The notes under the pieces are model-generated. The model searched no databases. It saw only the letters and a program-made list of their open reading frames with translations, and was not told the DNA's origin. This document shows, one piece after another, positions 16,365 through 25,864 of a stretch of DNA of 39,671 nt. This DNA is from Sphingomonas sp. 28-63-12 (GTDB lineage Bacteria; Pseudomonadota; Alphaproteobacteria; Sphingomonadales; Sphingomonadaceae), in NCBI GenBank assembly GCA_002281535.1, contig NCGD01000023.1, positions 1 through 39,671 on the forward strand, read 5' to 3'. Each line of letters starts with the position of its first letter. The first letter of the stretch is position 1. A program made the position numbers and the translations under genes.

Positions 16365-18505
16365 AGCCGAAAGCGCAGCGTGGCGCGGGCATTGATCGGC
16401 GCGCCCGTGGAGATGTTATTGTCGCCGTTCGATGTCGGGAAATAGCCGGCATCGAACAGGTTCTCGACGTTCACCTGCGCCTCGATCGCGTTGCTGATCT
16501 TGTAATAGAGCGCCGCATCGACACGGGTATAAGCGGGCAAGACGACAGTGTTCGATATCGACGCGAACCGGTCGGATAAATGGCTGACGCCGGCGCCAAT
16601 GCCGAGGCGTGGTGTCAGTTGGTAGCGTGAAAAGGCGGAGAAGGTGTGGCGTGGCACCAGCGCGACCTGCCGACCCGCCGGCGCAGCGTTTGTCGTCTCG
16701 ACGATCTTGGCATCCTGTAGCGCATAGGCCAGGCTGAGCTGCCAGCTGGCCGTGATCGCCCCCTGCGCCTCGATCTCGACGCCGCGGCTGCGTTGGGCAC
16801 CAGCCAGCACCGTTGTTCCCGCCACCGGGCCCGGAGCCCGGGTGTTGGTTCGATCGAGCTGGTAAAGATCGGCGGCGATCAGCAGGCCCGGGTGCGGTTC
16901 CCATTTTGCACCGAACTCGTAACTGTCGAAACGCTCGGGCTTGAGGCTCGCGGTCGTGATGTCGAGCGAGGTAAACTGGTCACCAGATTGCGGCAGATAG
17001 GAGCGCGCATAGCTGCCATAGAGGGAGACGCCCCTGATCGGGTGCACCACCAACCCCGCGCGCGGCGACCAAAGCGCATCCGACCGGCTGAAGAGTTGGC
17101 CGGTCAAACGATTGGTAACGTCGAGGTTGAATCGATCATGCCGCACGCCGAGCAGCAACTCGACGGGGCCGAACTCGAGCTGATCCTGCACATAGCCGGC
17201 ATAGACGGTCGCGGTGCTGCGATTGTCGCGCTGGCCGCTGCCCGGACGGAAGATAATGGGCGGGACGATGAACGGATCGGTAAGCGCTGCGGTAACCGTC
17301 AGATTGTTATTGGTCGCGCCTGCCACGCCATCGAAAAAGCCGTTGAGCCGGTGCGAGTTTGTCGTCTGGCGGCCAAATTCGGCGCCGGCGAGAAGGACAT
17401 GCTCGATCGGTCCGGTCGTGGCTTGCCACACGATATCTGTCTGGCTGATCAGGTTGTCGCGGGTGGTCGTGTCAAAATAGGCCTGGACCGGCACACGCCG
17501 TGCTGCGCCGATACCGGTGACCGCGCCTGAAGCAAAGGCGTTGCGATAATATTTGTCATAGGCACCATAAAGCAGCCGTTCGGTGACGCGCAGCCTGTCG
17601 GTAAAACGATGCTCGATCGTCGCACGGCCGACATTGCCGGTAAACTGCGTTCGATTAACGTCGGCCACGCCAAAAAAAGTGTCGCGAAACCCCGCAATGG
17701 CCCGCCCATCGGCCGATGGCACGCCGCGATCGGTCACGCGGTCATCGTCATTATATTCATAGGAAAGCGTCACACTCGTCGTCGACCCGAGCAGCTTCAC
17801 CACCGGGTTTACGGCGGTGACATGACCGGCATAGACATCGCGGTGATTGGCGAGTTGCTCGCGCACTGCGTTGACACGCAACCCCACCCCGTCGGCCAGC
17901 GTCAGATTGGCATCGCCGTCGATATACCAGGCGCCAAATGTATCACCCGAAACGCTGCCTCCACCGAAATTGCCGGCTTCGGGCGTTTTCGTCACGCGGT
18001 TGACGATGCCGCCGCCACCGCCGCGCCCGAACGTCATCGCATTGGGGCCGCGCAGCACCTCGACCCGGTCGAGATTGTAGAGTGGGCGGTAATATTGGAC
18101 GTCATCGCGCAGGCCATCGACGAAGAAATCGGCGGTCGAGCCATTGCCGCGCAGCACGATCTGATCGCGATTGCCCTCGCCTTGCGACGGGATCGCCCCC
18201 GGCACCGCGCGCAGCACATCGGCGATCGAGCGGAAGGCGCGATCGTCAATCTGTTCCTTGCTGATTGCCGTCAGTGCCTGCGGAATATCGAGCAATTTGG
18301 TATCGGTGCGGGTCGCCGAGCGTGTCTCGCTGGTCGCATAACTGGTGCGCTGGCCGTTGACGACGATATCGGGCCGTTGATCGTCGGCATCGACAATCAG
18401 GTCGGCGGGCGCCGCCTCATGCGCAAAGGCCGGCATAGCGACACTGCTGGCAAGGCTCGCGACAAAAAGCGCGCTGGCAATCGTTGCGGGACGAAGATTG
18501 GACAT
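16361..18505 (-). CDS. TonB-dependent siderophore receptor (catecholate type)
   Basis: 714-aa outer-membrane receptor that imports ferric siderophore using TonB energy. The signal peptide is residues 1 to about 28 (ends AMPAFA). A TonB-box-like DIVVNGQR follows near 48-55. The plug domain has LLDIPQALTAISKEQI, VLRAVPGAIPSQGEGNRDQI, FVDGLRDDVQYY and VEVLRGPNAMTFGRGGGGG. The 22-strand barrel ends in ARATLRFRL with a terminal hydrophobic residue suitable for BAM recognition. The plug resembles the Fiu/catecholate family most. It lies 51 bp after the ribbon-helix-helix gene on the same strand; repeated sequences in that gap suggest local regulation. It is convergent with the glutamate dehydrogenase gene. 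Confidence 0.94.
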   Translation of the reverse strand: MSNLRPATIASALFVASLASSVAMPAFAHEAAPADLIVDADDQRPDIVVNGQRTSYATSETRSATRTDTKLLDIPQALTAISKEQIDDRAFRSIADVLRAVPGAIPSQGEGNRDQIVLRGNGSTADFFVDGLRDDVQYYRPLYNLDRVEVLRGPNAMTFGRGGGGGIVNRVTKTPEAGNFGGGSVSGDTFGAWYIDGDANLTLADGVGLRVNAVREQLANHRDVYAGHVTAVNPVVKLLGSTTSVTLSYEYNDDDRVTDRGVPSADGRAIAGFRDTFFGVADVNRTQFTGNVGRATIEHRFTDRLRVTERLLYGAYDKYYRNAFASGAVTGIGAARRVPVQAYFDTTTRDNLISQTDIVWQATTGPIEHVLLAGAEFGRQTTNSHRLNGFFDGVAGATNNNLTVTAALTDPFIVPPIIFRPGSGQRDNRSTATVYAGYVQDQLEFGPVELLLGVRHDRFNLDVTNRLTGQLFSRSDALWSPRAGLVVHPIRGVSLYGSYARSYLPQSGDQFTSLDITTASLKPERFDSYEFGAKWEPHPGLLIAADLYQLDRTNTRAPGPVAGTTVLAGAQRSRGVEIEAQGAITASWQLSLAYALQDAKIVETTNAAPAGRQVALVPRHTFSAFSRYQLTPRLGIGAGVSHLSDRFASISNTVVLPAYTRVDAALYYKISNAIEAQVNVENLFDAGYFPTSNGDNNISTGAPINARATLRFRL

Positions 18506-18526
18506 GAACTCCCCTTTCGAGGAGCT

Positions 18527-18578
18527 CGCTATTGCGAATGAGTTGCAGAGTCAACGCTATTGCGAGACATTCGCAAAT
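18527..18578 (-). promoter_or_regulatory. Direct and inverted repeats ahead of the receptor gene
   Basis: An 11-bp direct repeat CGCTATTGCGA occurs at 18527-18537 and 18555-18565. TTGCGAATG (18532-18540) is inverted as CATTCGCAA (18568-18576). An imperfect dyad TGCGAATGAGTTGCA lies at 18533-18547. TTGACT on the minus strand (18554-18549) could be a -35. Siderophore receptors are usually iron-repressed, so a Fur- or other-regulator operator is plausible; the exact Fur consensus is not matched. Confidence 0.5.
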
Positions 18579-18811
18579 AACCAACTCCGCAGCGCACTAG
18601 CGAGGTTGGGCGGATCGGGCGCGGCAATGCGCAAGGCGTCGATTTCGGCGATGAGCGCGTTGAGCGGCAAGCTGTGGTCCGCAGCCGCGACTTCAAGACC
18701 AGCCCAGAACGCAGGTTCGAGGCTGATCGAGGTTTGGTGGCCGGCAATCGTGACCGAGCGTTTGACCGGGCCGGCAAAGCCGCAGGCGGGCGGGTCGATC
18801 CGCCCGGTCAT
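18557..18811 (-). CDS. Ribbon-helix-helix domain protein (RHH_4)
   Basis: 84-aa protein of the RHH_4 family. The diagnostic stretch [17 protein letters not shown] (beta strand) is followed by [24 protein letters not shown] (two helices) and [13 protein letters not shown] proteins bind DNA as dimers through the paired beta strands; targets of this family are not established. Its ATG overlaps the cobT stop by four bases (ATGA, 18808-18811), so it is translationally coupled to cobT. Its 3' end overlaps the repeat cluster in front of the receptor gene, making autoregulation or receptor control conceivable. Confidence 0.85.
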   Translation of the reverse strand: MTGRIDPPACGFAGPVKRSVTIAGHQTSISLEPAFWAGLEVAAADHSLPLNALIAEIDALRIAAPDPPNLASALRSWLFANVSQ

Positions 18812-20637
18812 TTGGTGTCGAACAACGCCGCCAGCTGTTCGATCATCGTGCCGCCCAATTGATCGGCATCCATGATCGTCACCGCGCGCGCATAATAACG
18901 CGTCACGTCATGGCCGATGCCGATCGCACATAGTTCCACCGGCGAGCGCGACTCGATCCAGCCGATCACCTGGCGCAAATGGCGTTCCAAATACGAGCCG
19001 CTGTTCACGCTGAGCGTCGAATCGTCGACTGGCGCGCCGTCCGAGATCACCATCAGGATCTTGCGATCCTCCGGCCGCCCGATCAGCCGGCTATGCGCCC
19101 AGAGCAGGGCCTCACCATCGATATTCTCCTTCAGCAGCCCTTCACGCATCATCAGGCCCAGATTGGTCTTCGCGCGCCGCCAGGGCTCGTCGGCCTGTTT
19201 GTAAACGATATGGCGGATGTCGTTGAGGCGGCCGGGTTGCGGTGGCCGGCCCGCAGCCAGCCAGCTCTCGCGGCTTTGCCCCCCTTTCCAAGCGCGGGTA
19301 GTGAAACCGAGAATCTCGGTCTTGACCCCACAGCGCTCGAGCGTGCGCGCCAAGATGTCGGCACTGATCGCCGCGATCGAGATCGGCCGGCCGCGCATCG
19401 ATCCCGAATTGTCGATCAGCAAGGTGACGACGGTGTCCTTGAAATCGGTCTCGCGCTCGATCTTGTAGCTGAGCGATTGCATCGGGTTAATGATAACCCG
19501 CGCCAGCCGGGCGGCATCAAGCATGCCTTCGTCCTGGTCAAAATCCCAGCTTCGGTTCTGCTGCGCCATCAGCCGGCGCTGCAGCCGGTTGGCGAGCTTC
19601 GAGACCGCACTTTGCAAGTGCACGAGTTGCTGATCGAGATAGGAACGCAGCCGTGTCAATTCCTCGGCATCGCACAATTCAGTGGCGGCGATCACCTCGT
19701 CGAACTGATTGGTCCAAGCCTTGTACTCGAACTGTGGCGCGAAATCCGCCATCGGCCGGTTGGGCCGCACCGGCATCATCCCGTCCTGCCCGTCCTCGCC
19801 GGGCTCGCCATCGGCATCGTCGAGCGATTCGTCGCGCTGCTCGCTGCCTTCGCCTTCCTCCTGCTCCGAATCGCCGGCCTCGCCGCGCTGTTCGATCTGG
19901 CCGTCGCCCTGCTCGCCAGCGTCGTCGCCGGTGTCGCTATCGTCCTGTTGCTGGTCGTCCTGGCCCTCGTCGTCGCTGCCACCGTCATCGGCCTCGTCGG
20001 GCAGCAAATCGCCCTCGACCAGCTCAAGATCCTGCAGCAGCTTCATCGACAATTGCGCGAAAGCCGCCTGATCGTCGATGACGAGACCGAGAGCGTCGAG
20101 ATCGCTGCCGGCCTTGTCCTCAATCCAGCTGCGCACCATCGCCAGCCCGTCTTCGCAAGCGGCAGGCGGGGCGAGCCCGGTTAGCCGCTCACGCACCAGC
20201 AGTGATACGGCGGTCGATAGCGGCACTTCATCGCGAGTCCGGGCACGGACGATCGGGTCAGCGCGCAGCCGCACGCCGAGCGCCGTTTCGAGATTGTCGG
20301 TGATGCCCTGATAGCCACGCGAGCCCAGCGCCTCTACCCGGGCACCTTCAACCGCATCGAACACCGCCCGCGCAACCGCTTCAACCGGCGCGCCTCTCAG
20401 ATGCAGCGCGCTATTGTGATGCTTTAGCCGCAGCGCGAAGCCATCGGCAAAGCCGCGGGCCTCCGCCACCTGCTCGGCGGGCAGGCTCCGGGCCGGCATC
20501 GGCACCTTGATGTGCTTGCCCGATTGTGTCGGCGCATCGGCGGTATAGGCAAGCTCCACCTCGGGCTCGTCGGACAGCACACGCGCGGCGCCGCCAAGCA
20601 CGGTTTTGAAGCGATCGAGGGGCGTTTCATTGGCCAT
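18808..20637 (-). CDS. cobT: Cobaltochelatase subunit CobT
   Basis: 609-aa subunit of the aerobic CobNST cobalt chelatase, which inserts cobalt into hydrogenobyrinate a,c-diamide. With CobS it forms the ATP-driven chaperone part. An N-terminal domain is followed by a long Asp/Glu/Gln/Gly-rich linker (about 214-286), typical of CobT and BchD. The C-terminal von Willebrand A domain has the MIDAS motif DNSGS at 409-413 and [11 protein letters not shown] further on. The start is placed at ATG 20637 ([10 protein letters not shown]) with a G-run just upstream; the frame is open to 20688. cobS lies upstream on the same strand, separated by an SPFH gene. CobN and the rest of the pathway are not in the window. 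Confidence 0.95.
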   Translation of the reverse strand: MANETPLDRFKTVLGGAARVLSDEPEVELAYTADAPTQSGKHIKVPMPARSLPAEQVAEARGFADGFALRLKHHNSALHLRGAPVEAVARAVFDAVEGARVEALGSRGYQGITDNLETALGVRLRADPIVRARTRDEVPLSTAVSLLVRERLTGLAPPAACEDGLAMVRSWIEDKAGSDLDALGLVIDDQAAFAQLSMKLLQDLELVEGDLLPDEADDGGSDDEGQDDQQQDDSDTGDDAGEQGDGQIEQRGEAGDSEQEEGEGSEQRDESLDDADGEPGEDGQDGMMPVRPNRPMADFAPQFEYKAWTNQFDEVIAATELCDAEELTRLRSYLDQQLVHLQSAVSKLANRLQRRLMAQQNRSWDFDQDEGMLDAARLARVIINPMQSLSYKIERETDFKDTVVTLLIDNSGSMRGRPISIAAISADILARTLERCGVKTEILGFTTRAWKGGQSRESWLAAGRPPQPGRLNDIRHIVYKQADEPWRRAKTNLGLMMREGLLKENIDGEALLWAHSRLIGRPEDRKILMVISDGAPVDDSTLSVNSGSYLERHLRQVIGWIESRSPVELCAIGIGHDVTRYYARAVTIMDADQLGGTMIEQLAALFDTK

Positions 20638-20723
20638 CCCCCGGCTATAGCGGCGGCGCGACGTCAAAAGAAAGAGCCCCCGGTGCAAAACGCGTCGGCG
20701 GGGTCACCACCGACGCATCATGC

Positions 20724-21602
20724 TCACTTCACGTCAATAAAGGGCAATGGCCCACCGCCGGCATAAGTGGGCAGCTTGCCGTCCCATTTCTCGACCGCGC
20801 GCAGCTTGACGATCTCGGGATTGGTCCGGATCGCTTCGGCCTCGACCTGGATCGCCTCGGCATCGCCGCGCGCTTTCTGGATGCGCGCATTGGCATTGGC
20901 AGTCGCCGTCGCGACATTGGCCTGAGCCGCGAGCGCTGCCTGTTCATTGGCGATCTTCGCGTTGATCTGATCGAGCACGGCTTGCGGCACGGCGATATTG
21001 CCGGCCCAATAGATTTGTTCGACCTGCAGCCCGACAGGCGCGAAAAAGGCCTGCACGCGCTGCCTGGCGGTGTTGATCAGTTCAGCCTTGTGGTCGCCAT
21101 AGATCTGCTCGACCCCCAGCTGCGACGCGCGTTCGACGATCGCGTTGCGAATCGCATTACGCAGCGGCCCGGCAATGATCTGATCCATGTCAGTGCGATA
21201 GCGCTGGAACAGAATCGACGCCTTCACCGGATCGACATGATAGCTGACTGCCACATCGGCCCTGAGCGACAGCCCGTTTTTGTCTTGAAAGCTGAAGCTC
21301 TCGTCGATCGGGCTCTGCTCGGTATCCGTCGCAGTCCAGGTATAGGTGCGCGTGAAGACCGGATATTCATAAATATGCGTCCCCGGCGGCGCGAAATACC
21401 AGCCGACCGACAGCGAGTTGGGCGACACGCCGCCCGCGATATTGTTCACTCGGATGCCGACATTGCCGGGCTGGACGCGGGCAAAGCTGCTCATGAAAAT
21501 GCCGATCACAGCAAGCGTGCCCAGCACTGCGATCAGGACTCGGCCAATGCTCCTGCGACGACCCAAGCTGGGGCTCAGATATCCCTGTTTGTCATTCATC
21601 AT
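20724..21602 (-). CDS. SPFH/band-7 (prohibitin-like) membrane protein
   Basis: About 292 aa. A short cytoplasmic N-terminus precedes one transmembrane helix (VLIAVLGTLAVIGIFMSSF). The SPFH domain follows, from VQPGNVGIRVNNI through SLRADVAVSYHVDP and IRNAIVERASQLGVEQIYGDH. A coiled-coil rich in Ala/Asn/Gln comes next, and the protein ends in a hydrophobic GGGPLPFIDVK. Such proteins oligomerise at the inner membrane and scaffold proteases or lipid domains; the specific role here is unknown. GGAG precedes the ATGATG at 21602/21599, so these are preferred over the further upstream ATG 21650. It lies between cobS and cobT on the same strand, 86 bp before cobT. Confidence 0.87.
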   Translation of the reverse strand: MMNDKQGYLSPSLGRRRSIGRVLIAVLGTLAVIGIFMSSFARVQPGNVGIRVNNIAGGVSPNSLSVGWYFAPPGTHIYEYPVFTRTYTWTATDTEQSPIDESFSFQDKNGLSLRADVAVSYHVDPVKASILFQRYRTDMDQIIAGPLRNAIRNAIVERASQLGVEQIYGDHKAELINTARQRVQAFFAPVGLQVEQIYWAGNIAVPQAVLDQINAKIANEQAALAAQANVATATANANARIQKARGDAEAIQVEAEAIRTNPEIVKLRAVEKWDGKLPTYAGGGPLPFIDVK

Positions 21603-21943
21603 CGTCTCCATCGCCGGGGGAACCCGCCCCCAAGTCGGTTCATCCGACACAGGCGACGCAATGGATCAGCGCTCGATGAGGACGCGGAGAACCGATCGGT
21701 AGGAATGTGGGTCGGGCGGATGCGCCTTTTTCAAGGGCGCAGGCGGGACAACACAAGCAGCAGCCAAATCGCGGGACAGATCCGAACAACGGATCGCCAC
21801 CATCATCAAGCTCAAGCCAAAGCGTCTGTCTGCCTGCTCCTTAACACTCATCGGACCAAGCGATATTTACGGCTCCGCGACCGCAGCTGAAAGCGAAACC
21901 GGACATCGTGCAAGCGCCGCAACGACGATTGCGCTGCGTGCAA

Positions 21944-22948
21944 TCAGCCCTTGCCGACCACACTTTCGGGCAAGTCCTTGCCGAAAACGCGCTGATAATA
22001 TTCGGCGACCAGCGCCCGCTCCGCCTCATCACATTTGTTGAGGAAGCTCAGCCGGAACGCGAAGCCGACATCGCCGAAGATCAGTGCGTTCTGGGCCCAA
22101 GTGATGACGGTGCGCGGGCTCATCACCGTCGAGATATCGCCATTGATGAAGCCCTTGCGCGACAGATCCGCCACGCGGACCATGTTGTCGACGACTTCCT
22201 TGCCGTGCGGCTTGTCATATTCGCCCGATTTGGCGAGCACGATCTGCGCCTCGACCGCGGCGGGCAGATAGTTGAGCGTGACGACGATGTTCCAGCGGTC
22301 CATCTGGCCTTGGTTGATCTGCTGCGTGCCGTGATAGAGCCCGCTGGTGTCGCCAAGGCCGACCGTATTGGCAGTCGCGAACAAGCGGAACCACGGGTTC
22401 GGGCGGATCACGCGGTTCTGGTCGAGCAGGGTCAGCTTACCCTCGGTCTCCAGCACGCGCTGGATCACGAACATCACATCCGGCCGCCCGGCATCATATT
22501 CGTCGAACACCAAAGCAGTCGGCGACTGGAGGGCCCAGGGAAGCAGGCCTTCGCGGAACTCGGTGACCTGCTGGCCGTCCTTCAGCACGATTGCGTCGCG
22601 CCCGACCAGATCGATGCGGCTGATATGCGCATCGAGGTTGATCCGGATGCACGGCCATTTCAGGCGCGCGGCAACCTGTTCAATGTGAGTCGATTTACCC
22701 GTGCCGTGATAGCCCTGCACCATCACCCGGCGGTTGAATGCAAAGCCTGCACAGATCGCCAGCGTTGTATCCGCATCAAAGACATAGGCCGGATCGAGAT
22801 CGGGCACGCGTTCATCGGCTTCGGAGAAAGCCGGCACTTCCATGTCCGAATCGATGCCGAACATGTCACGGACCTTCACCACCTTGTCGGGGGCGTCCAT
22901 CACGGTGGTTTCGCGACTATCAGGTTGGGTATTGGGAATGTTGGTCAT
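21944..22948 (-). CDS. cobS: Cobaltochelatase subunit CobS
   Basis: 334-aa AAA+ ATPase subunit of the aerobic cobalt chelatase, partner of CobT. The Walker A motif GYHGTGKST is at 79-87, Walker B ALVFDEYD at 145-152, and the sensor segment [10 protein letters not shown] follows. The conserved N-terminal [16 protein letters not shown] and the full length match CobS. ATG 22948 has AAAGG upstream; an internal ATG at residue 17 is an alternative. About 135 bp separate it from the divergent VOC operon. Confidence 0.96.
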   Translation of the reverse strand: MTNIPNTQPDSRETTVMDAPDKVVKVRDMFGIDSDMEVPAFSEADERVPDLDPAYVFDADTTLAICAGFAFNRRVMVQGYHGTGKSTHIEQVAARLKWPCIRINLDAHISRIDLVGRDAIVLKDGQQVTEFREGLLPWALQSPTALVFDEYDAGRPDVMFVIQRVLETEGKLTLLDQNRVIRPNPWFRLFATANTVGLGDTSGLYHGTQQINQGQMDRWNIVVTLNYLPAAVEAQIVLAKSGEYDKPHGKEVVDNMVRVADLSRKGFINGDISTVMSPRTVITWAQNALIFGDVGFAFRLSFLNKCDEAERALVAEYYQRVFGKDLPESVVGKG

Positions 22949-23083
22949 CGCTTAGGCCTTTAGTGAGTCTTCCCCCTAGCCCGACGCATCGCGCCAAGTC
23001 GAGATATCTTCGCGCAGCGCTGGTGATCGGGTATCCTGCCGCTACCGAATCGCGCAGCGCGCGCGCTCGATGAGGAGTGGATC

Positions 23084-23506
23084 ATGGTCGATGCACCGCA
23101 GGGGGCCACAATGGGCCTGACACCGCATATCACCATTGCCGGAAATCGCGCCGCTGAGGCGATCGCTTTCTATGTCGCCGCATTCGGCGCGACCGAACAC
23201 GAACGCTTGCTCGCCGACGATGGACAGCGGCTGATGCACGCCGACGTGCTGATCAACGGCGGGTTGTTGATGCTGAATGACGATTTTCCGGAATATCATG
23301 GGCCGGCCGATGTCGGTGCCGGCCCGCCGTCGGGCGTCACGCTGCATCTGCAAGTCGATGACGCCGATGCCTGGTTCGCGCGCGCGGTGCAGGCCGGGGC
23401 AAGGGTCAAGATGCCGCTTGCCGACCAATTCTGGGGCGACCGCTATGGGCAGGTCGTCGACCCGTTCGGCTATGTCTGGTCAATCGGCGCGCCGATCGCA
23501 CAATAA
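23084..23506 (+). CDS. VOC family protein (PhnB-like)
   Basis: 140-aa glyoxalase/bleomycin-resistance superfamily protein. It shows the PhnB-like pattern: LTPHITIAGNRAAEAIAFY, then GATEHERL, GLLMLNDDFPE, the second half VTLHLQVDDADAWFARAV, and the closing WGDRYGQVVDPFGYVWSIG. The substrate is unknown. GAGGAG seven bases before ATG 23084 is a near-perfect ribosome site and fixes the start. First gene of a + strand operon of small metabolic proteins. Confidence 0.9.
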   Translation: MVDAPQGATMGLTPHITIAGNRAAEAIAFYVAAFGATEHERLLADDGQRLMHADVLINGGLLMLNDDFPEYHGPADVGAGPPSGVTLHLQVDDADAWFARAVQAGARVKMPLADQFWGDRYGQVVDPFGYVWSIGAPIAQ

Positions 23507-23518
23507 GGAGCTGACCCG

Positions 23519-23872
23519 ATGGCCTATATCGACGGTTTCGTGATCCCCGTACCAACCGCCAACCGGGAAGCGTTCATCCACCATGCTCGCGTCGTCGACG
23601 CCATGTTCCTTGAATTCGGGGCGACCCGCATCGTTGAGGGATGGGGCAATGACGTGCCCGTCGGCAAGGTCACCGACTTCCCTCGGGCGGTGTCGTTGGC
23701 GCAGGGCGAAACGGTCGCGTTTTCGTGGATCGAATGGCCCGACAAGGCGACGCGAGACGCGGCGATGGAGCGCATGCGCGCCGACCCCCGCATGATGGAG
23801 ACGCCTGTGCCCTTCGACGGCAAACGAATGATCTTCGGTGGGTTCGAACCGGTTATCGACATGAAGGGCTGA
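23519..23872 (+). CDS. DUF1428 family protein (YbaA-like)
   Basis: 117-aa protein of the DUF1428 family, a ferredoxin-like alpha/beta fold related to dimeric ABM-type proteins. The start MAYIDGFVIPVP, the central IVEGWGNDVPVGKVTDFP and the closing PFDGKRMIFGGFEPVID are characteristic. Function is unknown; it often accompanies VOC genes, as here, 12 bp after the first VOC gene with AAGGAG in the gap. Confidence 0.92.
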   Translation: MAYIDGFVIPVPTANREAFIHHARVVDAMFLEFGATRIVEGWGNDVPVGKVTDFPRAVSLAQGETVAFSWIEWPDKATRDAAMERMRADPRMMETPVPFDGKRMIFGGFEPVIDMKG

Positions 23873-23909
23873 CCGACCGCAAAAGGCGGCAGCGACAAGG
23901 AGAGCGACA

Positions 23910-24695
23910 ATGGCCAACCCGCAAGGCAGCTTTATCTGGTACGAGCTGATGACGCCCGATCAGGACGCGTCCAAGGCGTTTTATGATCAAGTCATGGCCT
24001 GGTCGGTCCAGCCTGAACAATCCGGCGCTTTGGATTATCGGATGCTGCAGGGAACGGGCGATCCGATCGGCGGCGCCTTGAAGCTGACCGACGAGATGAT
24101 CGCTGGCGGCGCGCGGCCCGGCTGGCTCGGATATATCTATGTCGATGATGTCGACGCTAGCCTTACCCGCATTCGGGCAGCCGGCGGCAAGATCATGATG
24201 CCCGCGCACGACATGCCGGGTGTCGGCCGGTTCGCGATGGTCACCGACCCGCTGGGCGCGCCCTTCTATCTGATGAAGCCCGTCCCGCCCGCTGATGACC
24301 CCGACAAGGCCAGCCAGGCCTTCCATCCGACCGCGATTGGCCATGTCGCCTGGAACGAGCTCGCATCGAGCGATCACAAGGCCGCACTCGGTTTTTATGG
24401 CGATCTGTTCGATTACCGATGCAACGAGGTGATGCCGATGGGCGAAATGGGCGATTACGCCTTTCTCGATCATCACGGCACGCGCATCGGCGCGATGATG
24501 ACGCGCAAGGATAGTCCAAACGCCTGGACCTTCTATTTCCGTGTCGCCAGCGTCTCCGAAGCAAAAGCAGCGATCACGGCGGCAGGTGGCACGGTGATGT
24601 TCGGGCCAACGCCGGTCCCAGGCGGCGACCATGTCGTCATTGCAATGGACCCTCATGGCGCGGTGTTCGGCATCGTCGGCCAGCAAGGAGCGTAA
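23910..24695 (+). CDS. VOC family protein with two glyoxalase domains
   Basis: 261 aa with tandem VOC modules. The first runs from GSFIWYELMTPDQDASKAFY to VTDPLGAPFYLMKP (about 5-126). The second runs from GHVAWNELASSDHKAALGFY to AMDPHGAVFGIVG (about 145-258). The paired modules form one metal-binding fold; similar proteins are annotated as glyoxalase or hydroxylase-like, and the substrate is not predictable. AAGGAG upstream supports the start; it lies 37 bp after the DUF1428 gene. Confidence 0.92.
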   Translation: MANPQGSFIWYELMTPDQDASKAFYDQVMAWSVQPEQSGALDYRMLQGTGDPIGGALKLTDEMIAGGARPGWLGYIYVDDVDASLTRIRAAGGKIMMPAHDMPGVGRFAMVTDPLGAPFYLMKPVPPADDPDKASQAFHPTAIGHVAWNELASSDHKAALGFYGDLFDYRCNEVMPMGEMGDYAFLDHHGTRIGAMMTRKDSPNAWTFYFRVASVSEAKAAITAAGGTVMFGPTPVPGGDHVVIAMDPHGAVFGIVGQQGA

Positions 24696-24698
24696 GTC

Positions 24699-25187
24699 TT
24701 GGCCAGAATCTCCCCATGCCTCTGGTATGACGGCACCGCCGAAGAGGCTGCGACCTTCTATGCATCGACTTTTCCCGATTCATCGGTTGATGCAATCCGC
24801 CGCGCGCCAGGGGACTTTCCCGACGGCCGTCAGGGCGACGTGTTGACGGTCGAGTTCACGGTGCTCGGCATGCCGTTCCTTGGATTGAACGGCGGGCCGA
24901 AGTTCAAATTCGACGAGGCAGTGTCTTTCCAGGTCCATACCGACTCGCAGGAAGAGACTGACCGCTATTGGAACGCGATCGTCGGCAATGGTGGCGAAGA
25001 GAGCATGTGCGGCTGGTGCAAGGATAAATGGGGCCTGTCATGGCAGATCACCCCCCGCGCCCTGACCAACGCGATGTCCAACCCCGACAAGGCCGCGTCC
25101 AAGCGCGCGTTCGAGGCAATGATGACGATGCGCAAGATCGACATTGCCACGATCGAGGCGGCGCTGACGGCAAAATCTGTGGCATGA
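24699..25187 (+). CDS. VOC family protein (3-demethylubiquinone methyltransferase-like fold)
   Basis: 162-aa PhnB/3-dmu-9_3-mt family protein. Recognisable are ARISPCLWYDGTAEEAATFY, then GMPFLGLNGGPKFKFDEAVS and the GWCKDKWGLSWQITPRAL block near residues 107-125. Despite the family name, members are not proven ubiquinone methyltransferases. The start is TTG 24699, with AAGGAG (24685-24690) eight bases upstream and only 3 bp after the previous stop. The stop overlaps the GST start in ATGA. Confidence 0.9.
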   Translation: MARISPCLWYDGTAEEAATFYASTFPDSSVDAIRRAPGDFPDGRQGDVLTVEFTVLGMPFLGLNGGPKFKFDEAVSFQVHTDSQEETDRYWNAIVGNGGEESMCGWCKDKWGLSWQITPRALTNAMSNPDKAASKRAFEAMMTMRKIDIATIEAALTAKSVA

Positions 25188-25843
25188 CGATCCAGTTTTT
25201 CGGTCACCCCTTTTCTTCCTATTGCTGGAAGGTGCTGATCGCACTGCACGAGAACGCGACGGCGTTCGACTGGCGACCGCTCGGCCCAGACCAGCCCGGC
25301 AATAACGCTGAATTCGCCCGACTCTGGCCGCTCGGCAAATTCCCGCTGATCGTCGATGGCGATGCGGTGGTGGGGGAATCGAGCGCGATCATCGAGTATC
25401 TGCACGCCTTTCATCCTGGGCCGGCAAAACTCATCCCCGACGATCCGCGCCAGGCCGTGCAAGCGCGGATGCTGGACCGGGTGTTCGACAATTTTGTCAT
25501 AAACGCCATGAATGTCAGCGTCGCCAACAAGCTGCGGCCCGAGGGCCAGGCCGACGCGTACGGCGTGGCGCAATCGCGCGAGGCATTGCATGCCGCCTAT
25601 CGCTGGCTCGAAATCGCGCTGCCGGCGGGCGATTGGGCGATCGGCGCCCCGTTCACGATCGCCGATTGCGCCGCCGCCCCTTCGCTTTTCTACGCCGACT
25701 GGGTCGAGCAAATCCCCGAAGCGCTCACCCGCCTGCGCGCCTATCGCGCCCGGCTGCTCGCGCGACCATCGGTTGCGCGGGTCGTCGATGCTGCCCGGCC
25801 TTATCGCCCCTATTTTCCGCTCGGCGCGCCCGATCGCGACTGA
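25184..25843 (+). CDS. Glutathione S-transferase family protein
   Basis: 219 aa. The N-terminal thioredoxin-like domain has GHPFSSYCWKVLIALHE, the cis-proline segment GKFPLIVDG and the GSH-gamma-glutamyl contact ESSAIIEYL. The helical C-terminal domain has AIGAPFTIADCAAAPSLFYADW, the N-capping/hydrophobic staple of GSTs. It probably conjugates or reduces electrophiles; the substrate is unknown. ATG 25184 overlaps the preceding stop (ATGA); the longer open frame to 25028 lies inside the VOC gene and is discounted. Confidence 0.93.
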   Translation: MTIQFFGHPFSSYCWKVLIALHENATAFDWRPLGPDQPGNNAEFARLWPLGKFPLIVDGDAVVGESSAIIEYLHAFHPGPAKLIPDDPRQAVQARMLDRVFDNFVINAMNVSVANKLRPEGQADAYGVAQSREALHAAYRWLEIALPAGDWAIGAPFTIADCAAAPSLFYADWVEQIPEALTRLRAYRARLLARPSVARVVDAARPYRPYFPLGAPDRD

Positions 25844-25864
25844 CACCAACCAAGGATTGCCCCG

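Noticed and set aside
18979-20184. 401-codon + frame
   Set aside because: Antisense to cobT, including its acidic linker; no recognisable domain.
21908-22963. 351-codon + frame
   Set aside because: Covers cobS on the opposite strand; cobS has all AAA+ motifs and fits its neighbourhood.
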